The notes under the pieces: model-generated | What the model was told of the DNA's origin: nothing | Database searches by the model: none | The model's input: the letters and a program-made list of their open reading frames with translations, nothing else | Shown: in pieces, positions 9,047 through 17,934 of the stretch | Position numbering within the stretch: position 1 is the first letter of the stretch | How the letters are laid out: the number at the start of each line of letters is the position of its first letter | NCBI RefSeq assembly: GCF_020618475.1 | Contig: NZ_CP085337.1 | Coordinates: forward strand, 372,001 to 436,000 | Reading direction: 5' to 3' | DNA length: 64,000 nucleotides | Source of the DNA: Haladaptatus halobius | GTDB lineage: Archaea; Halobacteriota; Halobacteria; Halobacteriales; Haladaptataceae | Position numbers and translations under genes: made by a program

Positions 9047-9855
9047 CGTCTTCTCACTCACAGTTGCCGTCTACGGTTGCTGACTACACTCCGTTCCCGT
9101 TGCAGGCTGGCGCTAGTGAGGAGACGGACGATTCCCTCTTGGTTACTAGTGAGTGCGCTGAGTGAGTCTAGTTTAACATTATATTTTCAAATACTCATGA
9201 TGATAATCAAACTGATAGATAGTCGTGCGGTATACGACTACTATCACATGGTTTACAGCCGCCGTGTCGACCGAATTCGGTAGTTTGCGCCAGTGAGAGC
9301 CTGTTGCAAGCGTTTTATTGAATAACCGGGGGAATCAGCGAGATCGTTACGGAGTAAGGGAGCACGAGTGCTGAGGTCGTTCTGCGGAATTCTTCCTCTG
9401 ATTCACAAACGTTATCGCTCCGTCGAGAGCATATGTGGGATTGGGAGAGGCATTTAAAGATAACTCTCTGATTATCCCGATACTGTTCAAATCGTCCGAA
9501 ATGATGAAGTCCGGCGATGTGACGTTCGTATCACTACTCGAGAATTCCATCGGCGATACACTCGGGATTGCGCTGAGCGACGATCACCGCGGCCGCTGCT
9601 CTCGACCGACGTTTCCGACACCTCGCTTTGCTTCATCGAATATGTCAGAGAATATAACCAACAAGAAAATATGTGTGTAGAGCACTGCTCTTATCAGTTC
9701 GTGTGGTATTCTGCCTGAATCATCTCGGTGATCCGGTGAAGATGTCGTGTGGTCATGCTCAGTCTAAGAAGCAGACCCTATACGTAGATCGACCTCGCTA
9801 CGAATTTTCTAACCCTAGTAACGATTCTGGCTTGAGTAGGGAGTAAATCGATCGA
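9047..9855. other. Long intergenic region with a stem-loop and a possible gene fragment
   Basis: TAGTCGT (9220-9226) and ACGACTA (9234-9240) form a 7-bp inverted repeat. A plus-strand frame from 9402 to 9680 reads NVIAPSRAYVGLGEAF, then SLIIPILFKSSEMMKSGD, and looks coding in its first ~60 residues. It has only a late GTG start at 9435 and a disordered tail. It may be a remnant of a larger gene whose family I cannot name. Nothing else is evident. Confidence 0.3.
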
Positions 9856-10218
9856 TCAGTCGGTCGAGACGGTCGGTGGATATCCGTCGAGTAGTGCTGT
9901 TTTCTCGAGGAACGGTGTAAGGTCGTCCACCTCCTCACGTTCGATTGTTCCCTGAGTTCGGTTACACGTGATGAAACCGGCATCGGCCAACTTCGGGAGG
10001 TGGATATGAGAGAGAGAAACCTTGACCGAGCGCACGAATTCGTCACTCACTGCGCTGGTATTGTTTGCTTCCACGACCGCGATGCGTTCAGCGAGGTCGT
10101 TGGAGTCTACTTCGTCTGACTCGAACGTGAGATAATACAGGACAAAGCGGCGGCGCTGGTTGCTCAGGAGGGCGAATATTTCGTTTAACCGAGGCGTGTC
10201 AATCTGCGCCATCATCAT
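9856..10218 (-). CDS. DUF7344 winged-helix regulator-like protein
   Basis: From the first Met of MMMAQIDTPRLNEIFALL the protein has about 120 residues. A longer frame upstream lacks coding character. The core IFALLSNQRRRFVLYYL with DLAERIAV and SVKVSLSHIHLPKLADAGFI is the haloarchaeal DUF7344 helix-turn-helix pattern, also seen twice in the gene at 33.7 kb. Such proteins are single-domain DNA-binding candidates with no known ligand. The start could be any of the three consecutive Met codons (10218, 10215, 10212). Confidence 0.75.
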   Translation of the reverse strand: MMMAQIDTPRLNEIFALLSNQRRRFVLYYLTFESDEVDSNDLAERIAVVEANNTSAVSDEFVRSVKVSLSHIHLPKLADAGFITCNRTQGTIEREEVDDLTPFLEKTALLDGYPPTVSTD

Positions 10219-10386
10219 TAGTAAGAATTGTATCAGCATAGGTCTTTTTTCCAACAATATAACAGACTTGAATATCTCCACACTACTCAGTTCGGTGCTT
10301 GAGAAAGTCAAGGAAACCAAGTAGGACAGCGACGCTATTCGGTGTCGGCTTGGGGAAACTCAATGCAAAATTTCTCTAGAAGATGG

Positions 10387-10893
10387 TTAGTCCTCTGAAC
10401 CATCAGTCGCTGGTGGATCGTTTTCGCTGGCCATCCCGTGGAAGTGATTCCACGGCTGAACCGTCTCAGTCGCCAGGAGGTTACTTCGGTGAATTGTGAG
10501 TCCAAGTCCGTCGAGTTGCTTGGTAATCTCCTCGATGCGGGAAATCGATTCTGCGACGACTTCGATGTGGAGGTTCTGTTCACCGGCCATCATCTGTCGA
10601 ATGTTCACGACGCCAACAATACCAAGCGCTTGTTCGCAGATGGTTGACCGGTCTGCGAGTGGGGCGGTGCAGATGAAGAGGACGACGAGCGGGTAGCCCG
10701 CCTGTTCGTAATCGATGTCGGGATGGTAGCCACGGATGATCCCTTGGTCTTCGAGCTTTGTAATCCGAGTCGCGATAGTCGTCCCGGTCACATTACTATC
10801 TTCAGCCATCTCCGTATCGGTGATGCCGCGGGCGTCGACCTGCAAGAGGTGTAGGATACGCCGGTCAAGATCGTCAAGTGGTTCGTCGACCAT
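10387..10893 (-). CDS. Lrp/AsnC-family transcriptional regulator
   Basis: The 168-residue protein starts LDDLDRRILHLLQVDARGIT. A winged helix follows (TDTEMAEDSNVTGTTIATRI, KLEDQGIIRGYHPDIDYEQAG), then a C-terminal RAM/ligand-binding fold (PLVVLFICTAPL, NIRQMMAGEQNLHIEVVA). The layout is that of haloarchaeal Lrp-like regulators, which respond to amino acids or metals as oligomers. Its target is not evident. It shares strand with the DUF7344 gene downstream but is separated by about 170 bases. Confidence 0.88.
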   Translation of the reverse strand: MVDEPLDDLDRRILHLLQVDARGITDTEMAEDSNVTGTTIATRITKLEDQGIIRGYHPDIDYEQAGYPLVVLFICTAPLADRSTICEQALGIVGVVNIRQMMAGEQNLHIEVVAESISRIEEITKQLDGLGLTIHRSNLLATETVQPWNHFHGMASENDPPATDGSED

Positions 10894-11086
10894 GCCTGAC
10901 TGTATCGCCGCCGAATACCGTGAATTTCTCGGTGCGAGCGGTTCACAGCGGGGTGCTGTTCGGTGATCGTTCGATAACTGGCCACTGCGTACTGCTTGCT
11001 TTGGTTGATTGGTTGCGTAAATCGGATGTAGAATTTGGAATTTCTACGAATATTTTCACCCCTCTGCACGCTTGTTCACCAAGAGC

Positions 11087-11366
11087 ATGAGATTAGCGAC
11101 CAGACATGAAGTGGAAACGCGACGCGATGGGGGTGAGCCCCAAGCGTGTGATGTCGTGTTCGACATGTTGGCGGACTACGAGGGCATCCGATACCAACTC
11201 GGGAAACTTCACACTGTACGACTATATCGAGCCTGATGCGTTCAATTCTCTGTTTGCTCATAACCCAGAGGCAATCACTGCTGTCGCGATCGAGATCGAA
11301 GAGGTGATAGTTACGGTTTGGGAAAACGATGGACTATACGCTCATGTTAGCGACGACAGAGAGTAA
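11087..11366 (+). pseudogene. HalOD1 output-domain protein, frameshifted
   Basis: Frame A from ATG 11087 reads to CDVVFDMLADYEGI and then loses homology near 11190. Frame B (open from 11106) supplies DTNSGNFTLYDYIEPDAFN followed by EEVIVTVWENDGLYAHV. Joined, the two give a typical ~93-residue HalOD1 protein (A-x-L-Y-D-x-I-x-P-D-A-L pattern). HalOD1 is a small output domain of haloarchaeal signalling proteins, often stand-alone. A single-base indel around 11186-11200 explains the split. A sequencing error cannot be excluded. Confidence 0.6.
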
Positions 11367-11411
11367 GACCGATATTTGACCTGCTAGAAGTACACGGTGA
11401 CAGTTCGTGTC

Positions 11412-12269
11412 TCAGGTATTTTCGCTGAGCGTCGAGTCACCCGCGACGATCGAGCGTTCCGTCTCACCCGCGCCAACGACTAGGAGCGCCCCGCCCACGA
11501 CCGCGAGCGCGAGGGTTCGAACTGACACAGGCACCAAGTCCGCGATGCTAAGCCCTGCGGCGGCCCCGATGACGTAGCTAATCTGAACGAAGACGACAGC
11601 GCTGACCGCCAGGGTTCGACGCGGGGTGGTGGCGTACAGCCCTCCGACCGCGGCCGTTTCGAGCGCCGTATGACCGGCGAGGACGACCGTGCCCAGCAGA
11701 CCGACCGCCGCACCGGCACTGTAGAGAGTCCCCAAGACGACACCTTCAAGCAGCCGGTGTGTGACGATAACTCCGAGCGTGAGTTCCGAGTGGTGCCGAC
11801 AGCCAAATCCCGAAGGCGTCCACCTGTCGGCGACCAACAGGGTGATGACCGCCCCGATGGTTCCGCCAGCGACTGATAGCCAGAGGTGCCCCGTCACTGC
11901 CGGGAAGAGGCTCGCCACTCCTAGCCCGACGAGCAATAGACCGATGGTAATGCTCGATTCTCGATGGATTGTCTTCGAGCTACGGCGGCTCCGGCATCGA
12001 ACGGTCGCTATCCCACCGACGAAACCGACAAGAACCGGCAGCCCGAGCACGACTACGAACGTCGCACCAGCGCCGCCACGACCAGCGCCGTGCGCAAACT
12101 CGTGCGCACACGCGATAGCCGACAGGCCGACGAGCCCTGCTACACCGACGCCAAAGCAAACGAGCAGACGGCGCACGCTCCTTCGCGCCGTTCCCCCGTC
12201 CTGGGCGTGTCGGCACCCCCTCCCAGCGTCATTCGGGACTGCTCTCAGCTGTAGCGCCGATTCGGTCAT
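11412..12269 (-). CDS. ZIP-like metal transporter family membrane protein
   Basis: Starting at MTESALQ (ATG at 12269) gives 285 residues with about seven or eight hydrophobic segments. A His-rich stretch CAHEFAHGAG follows the first one. Segment HSELTLGVIVTHRLLEGVVL near residue 150 and AGHTALETAAVGG near 185 resemble the H-x-x-x-E metal-site helices of ZIP proteins. The ATG overlaps the ferredoxin stop codon (ATGA), so translation is probably coupled. I infer a metal-supply role for the upstream SBP56 enzyme. The metal is not predictable. Confidence 0.65.
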   Translation of the reverse strand: MTESALQLRAVPNDAGRGCRHAQDGGTARRSVRRLLVCFGVGVAGLVGLSAIACAHEFAHGAGRGGAGATFVVVLGLPVLVGFVGGIATVRCRSRRSSKTIHRESSITIGLLLVGLGVASLFPAVTGHLWLSVAGGTIGAVITLLVADRWTPSGFGCRHHSELTLGVIVTHRLLEGVVLGTLYSAGAAVGLLGTVVLAGHTALETAAVGGLYATTPRRTLAVSAVVFVQISYVIGAAAGLSIADLVPVSVRTLALAVVGGALLVVGAGETERSIVAGDSTLSENT

Positions 12270-12625
12270 TTTCGTGGATACGATATCAGATCCGCCTGCA
12301 CGTCGACGCCGACTTCGATGTGACAGTCGGTCTGTAGCTCGGCGATACACAGCAACGCGTACCCGCTGTCGAGATGGCGCGCTTTCAGTCCTCGCGGCGG
12401 ACGAGGATGCTCGACGCACCCGTCGAGTACCCGCCCGGTGCAGGTCGTACACGCCCCAGTGCGACAGCCGAAGGGCAGGCTCACGCCCGCTCGCTCAGCC
12501 GCGTCAAGCACCGTCTCGCGTACGCCAACGGGAATCGTTTCCTCCTGATCGTCTCGCCACATCAGCGTGAGTTCGTGGGCCGCGGGCCGGTCATGCGCGG
12601 CGGAACTATCCCCATCCGTGCCCAT
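12266..12625 (-). CDS. [2Fe-2S] plant-type ferredoxin
   Basis: About 119 residues from MGTDGDSS, whose ATG lies four bases after the SBP56 stop. An ATG at 12643 overlapping the SBP56 end is an alternative start. The cluster motif FGCRTGACTTCTGRVLDG supplies three Cys, and ALLCIAELQTDC supplies the fourth. The beta-grasp pattern ETVLDAAERAGVSLP precedes them. It would carry electrons for or from a neighbouring enzyme. Its place between SBP56 and a ZIP-like transporter suggests it serves the methanethiol-oxidase-like protein. Confidence 0.88.
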   Translation of the reverse strand: MGTDGDSSAAHDRPAAHELTLMWRDDQEETIPVGVRETVLDAAERAGVSLPFGCRTGACTTCTGRVLDGCVEHPRPPRGLKARHLDSGYALLCIAELQTDCHIEVGVDVQADLISYPRK

Positions 12626-12629
12626 CGTT

Positions 12630-14015
12630 TCACTGCCAAACATCGCTGGTGCAGTCGCCGTCGGGCCACCGAATCTCGTGGGCGCGTGCCGGACCCGCGG
12701 ACAGGTCGCCAAAGTCCACGAGAAACTCCTCGTCGAGGTCGAGCGTCCCCTTCCGTGGATTCACGTTGGCTTTGAGCATTACCGATCCCTTTTCGGCCTC
12801 CTCGGGGAAGAACTGGTTGTCCCACGTCGAGTAGAGCGATGTCGTCCAGTAGAGGCGCTCACCGTCGAGCGAGAGCTGGAGCATCTGTGGGCCCGCAACC
12901 AGCTTACGTCCCTGAACGGTCCGGATGTCGCCGAAGTATCCACCGATAGAGATGGAGTCGGTCTTCCGTGGAGTCGCCGGGACGCTGATGTCGTACATCC
13001 ACACCTCACCGTGAAGCCAATTGCTCCCGAACAGGTAACGGTCGTCCATCGAGATCAGTATGTCCGTGGGCGTTGCCGGGGCGGGCATCCCCAAGGGTTC
13101 AAAGGCGGGATGTTCGCGGCCCTCGAAGTCGATCACCTTCTCCGTGCGGTACTCACCCTCGTCCTTCCAAAAGTGGAAGATGTTCGAGGAGAGTGCGGCG
13201 TTGACGTAACCGTGGACGGACTCCGGGCTATGCAGGAACCGGACTTCGAGCGGGACGAGACCCTCCTCGCCGAGATCGATTGTCTGCTCGACCGTTCTCT
13301 CCTCCCAGTTCCAGAAGTGGAGTCGACTCCCGTATTTCCCGGCTTCGACGTCTGCCATGTCGAGCCCCGGCTGGTAAGTCACGGGTGCGGCCCATTCCGA
13401 GGAAACCATCACGTTGTGGCGTGGCTGATACCAGAAGTCGTAGTTGAAGTTGATTTCACCTGGGAGTTCCCAGCGTCCGTCGATCTCGAAGTCATCGTTG
13501 AGTTCGAGAAAGCCGCCAGGAAGTTCCCCCTTGGCGTTCCCGAGCATACTGATCATAATCTTTCCGTCGGGGATGCAGTGGGTCGTGTGCGGGCCTGAAA
13601 GGTCGTATTCGTGAACTTCGTCGGGTTCGATGACTGTTTCCAGCTCGGGATGCCGTCGGTTTTCGGTGTCCACGATATGGATGCGCCCGGATCGGTTCCC
13701 CGGAATCACGAGATGCTGGCGCTCCAGACCGTCGATGTGACACGACGACGAGCAGGCGTTCCAACCGAAGTGGTGGAGTTCATCGCCCCGGGTCGGCATC
13801 TCAGTGCGCTCGATGATCTCTTGGTAGGTTTCCGAGTCCGGGTCGAGGTCGACGACCGCGATGAAGTCGGGGGCGTCGACGTCGGTGCCGACGTACAGCC
13901 CGATTACGTAGGCGATGTCTTCAGGTTGGGATCGTTCGATGGCGGCCTGGGGCGTCGTATAGCCCGGCCCCTCGACTCCGTGGTCGTGATCGTGGTGGTG
14001 TTGGTCTGTTGCCAT
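12630..14015 (-). CDS. SBP56 family selenium-binding protein / methanethiol oxidase
   Basis: From MATDQHHHDHDHG (chosen because the upstream extension has no family similarity) the protein has 461 residues. It matches the SBP56 beta-propeller family: GPGYTTPQAAIERSQPEDIAYV, HHFGWNACSSSCH, LVIPGNRSGRIHIVDT, GPHTTHCIPDGKIMISMLGN, FWYQPRHNVMVSSEWAAP and YWTTSLYSTWDNQFFPE. Characterised members oxidise methanethiol to formaldehyde, H2S and H2O2 and depend on copper. The His/Asp-rich N-terminus could bind metal. It is the first gene of a three-gene operon with ferredoxin and a ZIP-like transporter. Confidence 0.92.
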   Translation of the reverse strand: MATDQHHHDHDHGVEGPGYTTPQAAIERSQPEDIAYVIGLYVGTDVDAPDFIAVVDLDPDSETYQEIIERTEMPTRGDELHHFGWNACSSSCHIDGLERQHLVIPGNRSGRIHIVDTENRRHPELETVIEPDEVHEYDLSGPHTTHCIPDGKIMISMLGNAKGELPGGFLELNDDFEIDGRWELPGEINFNYDFWYQPRHNVMVSSEWAAPVTYQPGLDMADVEAGKYGSRLHFWNWEERTVEQTIDLGEEGLVPLEVRFLHSPESVHGYVNAALSSNIFHFWKDEGEYRTEKVIDFEGREHPAFEPLGMPAPATPTDILISMDDRYLFGSNWLHGEVWMYDISVPATPRKTDSISIGGYFGDIRTVQGRKLVAGPQMLQLSLDGERLYWTTSLYSTWDNQFFPEEAEKGSVMLKANVNPRKGTLDLDEEFLVDFGDLSAGPARAHEIRWPDGDCTSDVWQ

Positions 14016-14357
14016 GGGTTCTGTCTCTCCACGTGTGGAGCCCGCACCATGGGTATGAGTCGCTTGAGCAAACCCGTGAGGCTCCATCGTTTGTTGCTAC
14101 CATTGCGGTGGTGCTGCGAGTAGCGATACGAGTGGGAATTCGATATAAACTCGCCGTGGGAATTTCTCAGGGTGTGAGAGTCGCACACAGTATGAATCCG
14201 TTGGTGACGACTTCGGGCACGCCGAACCGTCGTCGAACGAGCACTGCGTCGCTTCTACTACCGTTTCGCGGTTCGTTGCCGTAATGGATTCCGAATAGAT
14301 AGATCTACCAAACACAGGATATGTATGTGGTGAAAACTACTCTACTGTAGGCGGCTC

Positions 14358-15152
14358 TCATCCCGTGAACTGTGCTGGGTCAAGTCGCTCTCCTTCGCGA
14401 CAGTAAGTATCGATGGTGGATTCGGCCCACGACCGAACCGTCTCATTGTCGGTCTCAATTACGGCATGCGGAGCCCCCTCGCCGCCGGACAGGCACAGCA
14501 ACACCACGTCGTCGATGATAAACACGGTGGATGGGATGGTGCCTTCGTACCAGAAGACCTCGGCCTGCCCGGACTCGAACATCTCCTGTGCCTGATTTAC
14601 CAGTTCTGGGTCTGTTCCGAAGCTACCGAGCGCTCCCCGGTCAAGGACGCTTTCGAATTCGAGGCTTCCGTTGACGGTTCCACGCCAGCAGACTTCCATG
14701 ACGTCAGGAAGTACGGAATACGTGATAACTCGAGCGCGGTCGGCAGTCCGGAGTCGTTTGGCAATGTGAGTCGTCGGCGCAAGCGCGTCGCTCTTGCTAG
14801 AACGGATTATCTCCACCCCGGTGAGACATCCGAGGTCGAATCCGAACCCCTCCTGTGGAAACCATTGACCCACTTGGTTGAGTGCGGGAACGGGCTCGAA
14901 CCGCTCGACGAGTCCCGTGAACTCCCGAGCGACGTAGTTACCGACGTGTGTCGTCTCGTACTGCCGGCCCTCTCGCGTAACCCACCCTCGCTCTTCGAAG
15001 TCGTCGAGGATACGACCGAGGGTAGCCCTCGAAACGCCGGTCGCATCTTCTATATCGTAGCGTTCGATCGGTTCCGCTGTCAGCGCGTCGAGCACTCTGA
15101 TGCGGTTGGGCGAACGAGCCAGAAATTCGATCTCGTCGAGTGCTGTGTTCAT
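14358..15152 (-). CDS. Helix-turn-helix transcriptional regulator with C-terminal sensor domain
   Basis: From MNTALDEIEFLARSPNRIRV the protein has 264 residues. A winged helix occupies residues 1-80 (RYDIEDATGVSRATLGRILD, FEERGWVTREGRQYETT). A ~170-residue sensor-like domain follows (EIIRSSKSDALAPTTH, ARVITYSVLPDVMEV, STVFIIDDVVLLCLSGGEGA). This layout is common among haloarchaeal ArsR-like regulators. It sits just upstream of the SBP56 operon on the same strand, so it is a candidate regulator of it. A TATA-like TACAAATTTAG lies about 25 bases before the start. Confidence 0.8.
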   Translation of the reverse strand: MNTALDEIEFLARSPNRIRVLDALTAEPIERYDIEDATGVSRATLGRILDDFEERGWVTREGRQYETTHVGNYVAREFTGLVERFEPVPALNQVGQWFPQEGFGFDLGCLTGVEIIRSSKSDALAPTTHIAKRLRTADRARVITYSVLPDVMEVCWRGTVNGSLEFESVLDRGALGSFGTDPELVNQAQEMFESGQAEVFWYEGTIPSTVFIIDDVVLLCLSGGEGAPHAVIETDNETVRSWAESTIDTYCREGERLDPAQFTG

Positions 15153-15562
15153 GGTACTAGTACGCACTCGACGCTAAATTTGTATGGGGCAAGACGGGGG
15201 TGACCGGCTCCAGCGAATCGTACCCTTGTTCTCGTATAATTCGTGGTATCGATAGCGCCCCCGATAGTAGTCTAAAAACGGTTATCTCGTCGACACCGGA
15301 CGGATGCGCGAACTTGGCGATGTACTTGACGTGATACTCGACAGCACGCGGTGATTCAGTGCGGCGAAACGCGAGTGTATATCCGATGATTGTTACGATG
15401 AGAACGTCGTTCGGAATCACGTGAGAGATAATCTAGCGGAAGCACTATGCGTCAACAAAGAGACGGCGAGTAAAATCCTCCACAGGGGGAGAGTGCGATC
15501 GTCAAGGAGTTCATGAGTGAATTCCTGATAGACTGGAAACAATACGAGTGACCCAACCGATG
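15153..15562. other. Intergenic with a possible HTH fragment
   Basis: A plus-strand frame near 15400-15520 reads VRDNLAEALCVNKETASKIL. This looks like part of a DNA-binding helix-turn-helix but has no start and stops soon after. It may be a gene remnant. The minus-strand frame over 15157-15420 is not convincing as a gene. Confidence 0.25.
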
Positions 15563-15760
15563 TCACGGTTGTGAATAGTCTATTTTCCCTTCGTCTTCGC
15601 TCATGTGGATCCAATAGAGACGAGTATACGGAATATGAAGAAAACCTTCTTCTTTGAGGTTGACTCTGATTCCCTCAACCTTACCGGAATCAGAGATACT
15701 ATCTGCGTCTACATTCTGTTCATTGATTCCGTCTGGCCCGTCGTAGACGACTCGTGCCAT
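15563..15760 (-). CDS. Small hypothetical protein (65 aa)
   Basis: MARVVYDGPDGINEQNVDAD is followed by an acidic, well-behaved sequence (VEGIRVNLKEEGFLHIPYTR, LYWIHMSEDEGKIDYSQP). Its acidic composition is typical of haloarchaeal small proteins and it has no membrane segment. It resembles a short beta-rich cytosolic protein. I do not recognise the family. Confidence 0.55.
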   Translation of the reverse strand: MARVVYDGPDGINEQNVDADSISDSGKVEGIRVNLKEEGFLHIPYTRLYWIHMSEDEGKIDYSQP

Positions 15761-16135
15761 ACCTCTTAGAAGCGTCCTAGTTCAATAAGCGTGTTCCAGT
15801 AGGACGTCGATTAAACATTGTCCGCCTCGTGTGCACCCCACAGACTACTGTGGGAATACGCAGTGGTCGCTACGTTCTGACAGATGAAAATTCCAACGTG
15901 CCACTGCGAGTTCGACCCAATCGTCGAAGTGTAGTGCGGTTCGGTCGCAGGTGCTGGATGTCGAGGATGTGGTGAAAGCCGGTGGTCACTGGCGGGAGTA
16001 CTCGCCGTGTTGCGGGGGGGTATTATATGTCGTTCTTGACCGTCGGAAGGAGGATACGCGGACGCGAAGCTTACTTGCGTATTAACTATCACCGCCTCAG
16101 AAGTCAAGTTCCTGAAGACCGTATGAGTGATCAAA
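15761..16135. other. Intergenic, no supported gene
   Basis: These 375 bases contain only low-quality overlapping frames on both strands. I see no RNA gene or repeat. Confidence 0.4.
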
Positions 16136-16363
16136 ATGGAAGGAAACGACAACTCACGAACGCCGCTCAGTCCCTCTGCACGCGAGGCGCTCGACGAACT
16201 CGCCCCAGTTATCGAAGAGACCGACGACCACCTCTCTCGTGAAGAGGCACGGTCTCATCTTCATCAGATTGATTTCGATGCAGAATTCGCTCGCACCACC
16301 CTCGACGAGCTTCTGAACAAGGGGTATCTCTACGACGTGCACGGTGAACTTCGTCTCCCGTAG
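16136..16363 (+). CDS. Small winged-helix-like protein (75 aa)
   Basis: From MEGNDNSRTPLSPSAREALD it encodes an acidic helical protein. HLSREEARSHLHQIDFDAEF, then ARTTLDELLNKGYLYDVHGE and LRLP, looks like a compact winged helix with the final strand pair as the wing. An ATG nine bases upstream is an alternative start. A DNA-binding or protein-binding role is possible. There is no functional context. Confidence 0.6.
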   Translation: MEGNDNSRTPLSPSAREALDELAPVIEETDDHLSREEARSHLHQIDFDAEFARTTLDELLNKGYLYDVHGELRLP

Positions 16364-16696
16364 CCGCGACTATAAGACAAGAGATCAACGATGCGAGGTT
16401 CGGCCCAGCGAGTCCGATTGGAATCTAGTGGCTGTACGATTCGTATGGGTATTACGGGGGCCGCCTGAGAGCAAAGGTGAGGGAAAAACGAGATTCAGAC
16501 ATATACGGCCGCGATTACGCCGATTAATGAGGTCGATCTTAGGGCAAATCATCAAACAGTCTCGAAAAACCAATCGAGTAGATTGTTCATCAGTGAAATA
16601 GAGTAGTAGATCGAAGAGCGAACTAATCTACTCCCCATAAATATGCCCACAGTTCTTCTACCTTGTCAAAGTTTCAATCTATCAGAAGAATCGCGA
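16364..16696. other. Intergenic, no gene seen
   Basis: These 333 bases lie between a small gene and the 3' end of cysE. I see no convincing coding frame or repeat. Confidence 0.4.
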
Positions 16697-17263
16697 CTAC
16701 GATTCGTCCACATCGCCGAGTTGCGTCTCCCACTCGCTCACCGTCTGTGTGCACTCACCCACGAGTTCTGCTGGATTCCCGATCGCGGTACAGTGCGGTG
16801 GAATCGAATCGAGGACGACGGACCCTGCGCCGATTTTCGCCTCCGTTCCAACCGTAATTGGGCCGAGTAGAGTTGCTCCCGCCCCGATCGTAACGCCGTC
16901 TCGAATCGTCGGATGACGCTTTTCGCGCTTCATCGAATCTCCGCCGAGGGTCACCCCGTGATAGAGCATAACGTCGTCGCCGATCTCTGTGGTTTCGCCG
17001 ATTACCACACCGGCCCCGTGATCGATGAAGAACCGCTGACCGATCGTCGCACCCGGATGAATTTCAATTCCCGTCAGGAACCGGGCGAACTGTGAGAGTA
17101 AGCGAGCGAGAATGTAGTAATCCCGCAACCACACCGCATGAGCAACGCGATGGAGCCAAATCGCGTGCAGCCCTGGATAACAGAGGACGACCTCGAGCGG
17201 ATGGCGCGCAGCGGGATCCTTTTCGAGCGCAGTTTGAATATCCTCCGTGAGTTGGTCAATCAT
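16697..17263 (-). CDS. cysE: Serine O-acetyltransferase
   Basis: The 188-residue protein has an N-terminal helical part (DIQTALEKDPAARHPLEVVL, LHAIWLHRVAHAVWL) and a left-handed beta-helix of hexapeptide repeats from about residue 70. Key segments are GIEIHPGATIGQRFFIDHGA with the catalytic His, VVIGETTEIGDDVMLYHGVT and GDSMKREKRHPTIRDGVTIG. It makes O-acetylserine from serine and acetyl-CoA for cysteine synthesis. The length fits the short archaeal/EpsC-like form. No cysteine synthase gene is adjacent. Confidence 0.93.
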   Translation of the reverse strand: MIDQLTEDIQTALEKDPAARHPLEVVLCYPGLHAIWLHRVAHAVWLRDYYILARLLSQFARFLTGIEIHPGATIGQRFFIDHGAGVVIGETTEIGDDVMLYHGVTLGGDSMKREKRHPTIRDGVTIGAGATLLGPITVGTEAKIGAGSVVLDSIPPHCTAIGNPAELVGECTQTVSEWETQLGDVDES

Positions 17264-17386
17264 CGCTCAATATGCGATTGGTCGTCTGGCATAAAAAGAC
17301 CTCCGCGCTCATGTCCTTGGATGTCCGTTATCGTGGACAACATTCCCTTATTGAAAAAGCGTGTACGACCGAATCGGTCGGGGAGT

Positions 17387-17728
17387 TTACCCTGTCTGTG
17401 GTGGTTGGTTCGCTTCAAGGATCGTCGCGACGCGATGGAGGAGTCGTTCGATCCGAGCGCGTTCAACCTCCCACCACGTAGTTGCGTGATGGTACTCAGC
17501 AAGCACCTCTTGAATCGCCTTGAATTGGGCGATGGTGAACTGCGTATTACCAGCATCGAGTCTCTCGAATGCATGGAAAATTTCGAGTGGCGGTGGTTCG
17601 ACTGTCGATGTCTCTTCCGCAGTTCGTTCTTGCTCGATTCGGTGGAGGAGCACGTGATGGAGTGTCCAGTGTTCAGCCGGCGGTAGCGGCAGTGGTATCG
17701 ATTGAGATGACGTTGAACGGGCAGCCAT
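17387..17728 (-). CDS. Haloarchaeal conserved protein (probably DUF7853 family)
   Basis: The 113-residue protein has a His-rich middle (EHWTLHHVLLHRIEQE). A helical C-terminal part follows: FERLDAGNTQFTIAQFKAIQ, EVLAEYHHATTWWEVERARI, ERLLHRVATILEAN. I recall this pattern from haloarchaeal proteins labelled DUF7853. No function is known. The opposite-strand frame over the same bases has no coding character. Confidence 0.6.
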   Translation of the reverse strand: MAARSTSSQSIPLPLPPAEHWTLHHVLLHRIEQERTAEETSTVEPPPLEIFHAFERLDAGNTQFTIAQFKAIQEVLAEYHHATTWWEVERARIERLLHRVATILEANQPPQTG

Positions 17729-17934
17729 GGCGATTCTGTGGTGTAGTTGCGCGTAGGTGCTACCCAGCTATAGTTCTTCGTCCAACGGTAGCAGATGACA
17801 CAGCGTCTCGGTGAACAGACAGTGAGCCATCGCAAGAAGAACTGCGGAAGTGATCAAGGGTGACCTGGGCACGCCGTAGGTGTCGAATGGCTACCGTGAA
17901 CACTTAACACGAATAGGGGCAATATCGGTACGAG

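Noticed and set aside
12567..13598. 343-residue plus-strand open frame
   Set aside because: It is the antisense shadow of the SBP56 gene, which has clear family motifs on the other strand.
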